A program made the position numbers and the translations under genes. A DNA stretch of 53,236 nt, from contig MU616662.1 of NCBI GenBank assembly GCA_025201705.1, positions 1 to 53,236 of the forward strand. Reading direction: 5' to 3'. The notes beneath the pieces are model-generated. The model had not been told where the DNA came from and made no database searches. It was given only the letters and a program-made list of their open reading frames with translations. Within the stretch, counting starts at the first letter, position 1. The number at the start of each line of letters is the position of its first letter. The DNA is from Dissophora ornata (taxonomy: Eukaryota > Mortierellomycota > Mortierellomycetes > Mortierellales > Mortierellaceae). Positions 53,102 to 53,236 of the stretch are shown piece after piece.

Positions 53102-53236
53102 GGCGGGCGGGGCCACTAGATGAGAAAAAGTGAGGGGTTTCTGCGCTCAGAGGGAGAGTGAAGTCGAGAGTGGTTTTAACTATGAGATCAAGCTAGAGAG
53201 GTTTGACGATGAAGTGGTCTCTGTTTACTGGAACCC

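Noticed and set aside
1..53236. tRNA or rRNA genes, CRISPR arrays
   Set aside because: No cloverleaf-like T-arm or anticodon arrangement and no spaced identical direct repeats were seen by eye; a covariance-model search would be decisive.

Overview
This window looks like nuclear DNA of a filamentous fungus, most likely Mortierellomycotina (Mortierella or a close relative). The reasons are short GT-AG introns of about 55-130 bp in conserved genes, typical fungal housekeeping proteins, Crinkler-like and LRR-type gene families of the kind expanded in Mortierella, a GCR1_C-type Crypton, and decayed Ty3/gypsy and MITE-like DNA. The lineage is an inference from protein style; no rRNA or tRNA gene was seen.

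Layout. 1-7 kb holds a large coiled-coil protein (minus strand, three exons) and a signal-peptide-bearing multi-pass membrane protein (minus). 7-18 kb is accessory and repeat-rich. It contains a broken DDE transposase, a probable LTR, a frameshifted gene resembling the PemK/MazF fold, a broken LRR/NLR-like gene with a 1.15-kb internal tandem duplication, a MITE-like element built from GTTAAC motifs, and a cysteine-rich secreted-type exon. 18.3-19.4 kb is VPS29 (retromer; five exons, the first only the start codon). 19.7-23.4 kb is a decayed Crypton (tyrosine recombinase plus GCR1_C DNA-binding domain).

23.6-41.8 kb is a compact housekeeping block, all on the minus strand: a PPP1R21-like (KLRAQ) endosomal coiled-coil protein, the catalytic subunit of DNA polymerase epsilon (POL2), gamma-tubulin complex component 5, and the cytosolic Fe-S scaffold NUBP2/CFD1. 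I rebuilt the exon structure of these genes and of VPS29 from splice sites; the exon phases add up in every case. POL2 itself needs an Fe-S cluster, so CFD1 and POL2 are functionally linked, although their proximity may be chance. A MluI cell-cycle box lies upstream of POL2.

43-53 kb is again accessory. It contains a small histidine-rich protein, two head-to-head Crinkler-like pseudogenes with mirror-image 5' ends, a 219-bp tandem triplication, a Ty3/gypsy integrase remnant with damaged catalytic residues followed by its 3' LTR, an intact SnoaL-like 'pathogen-related' protein, and an unresolved gene at the right edge.

The least expected items are the PemK/MazF-like pseudogene (10.1-10.5 kb), the patchwork duplicated LRR gene (11.7-15.9 kb), the PPP1R21/FERRY-type protein in a fungus, and the mirror-image Crinkler promoters.
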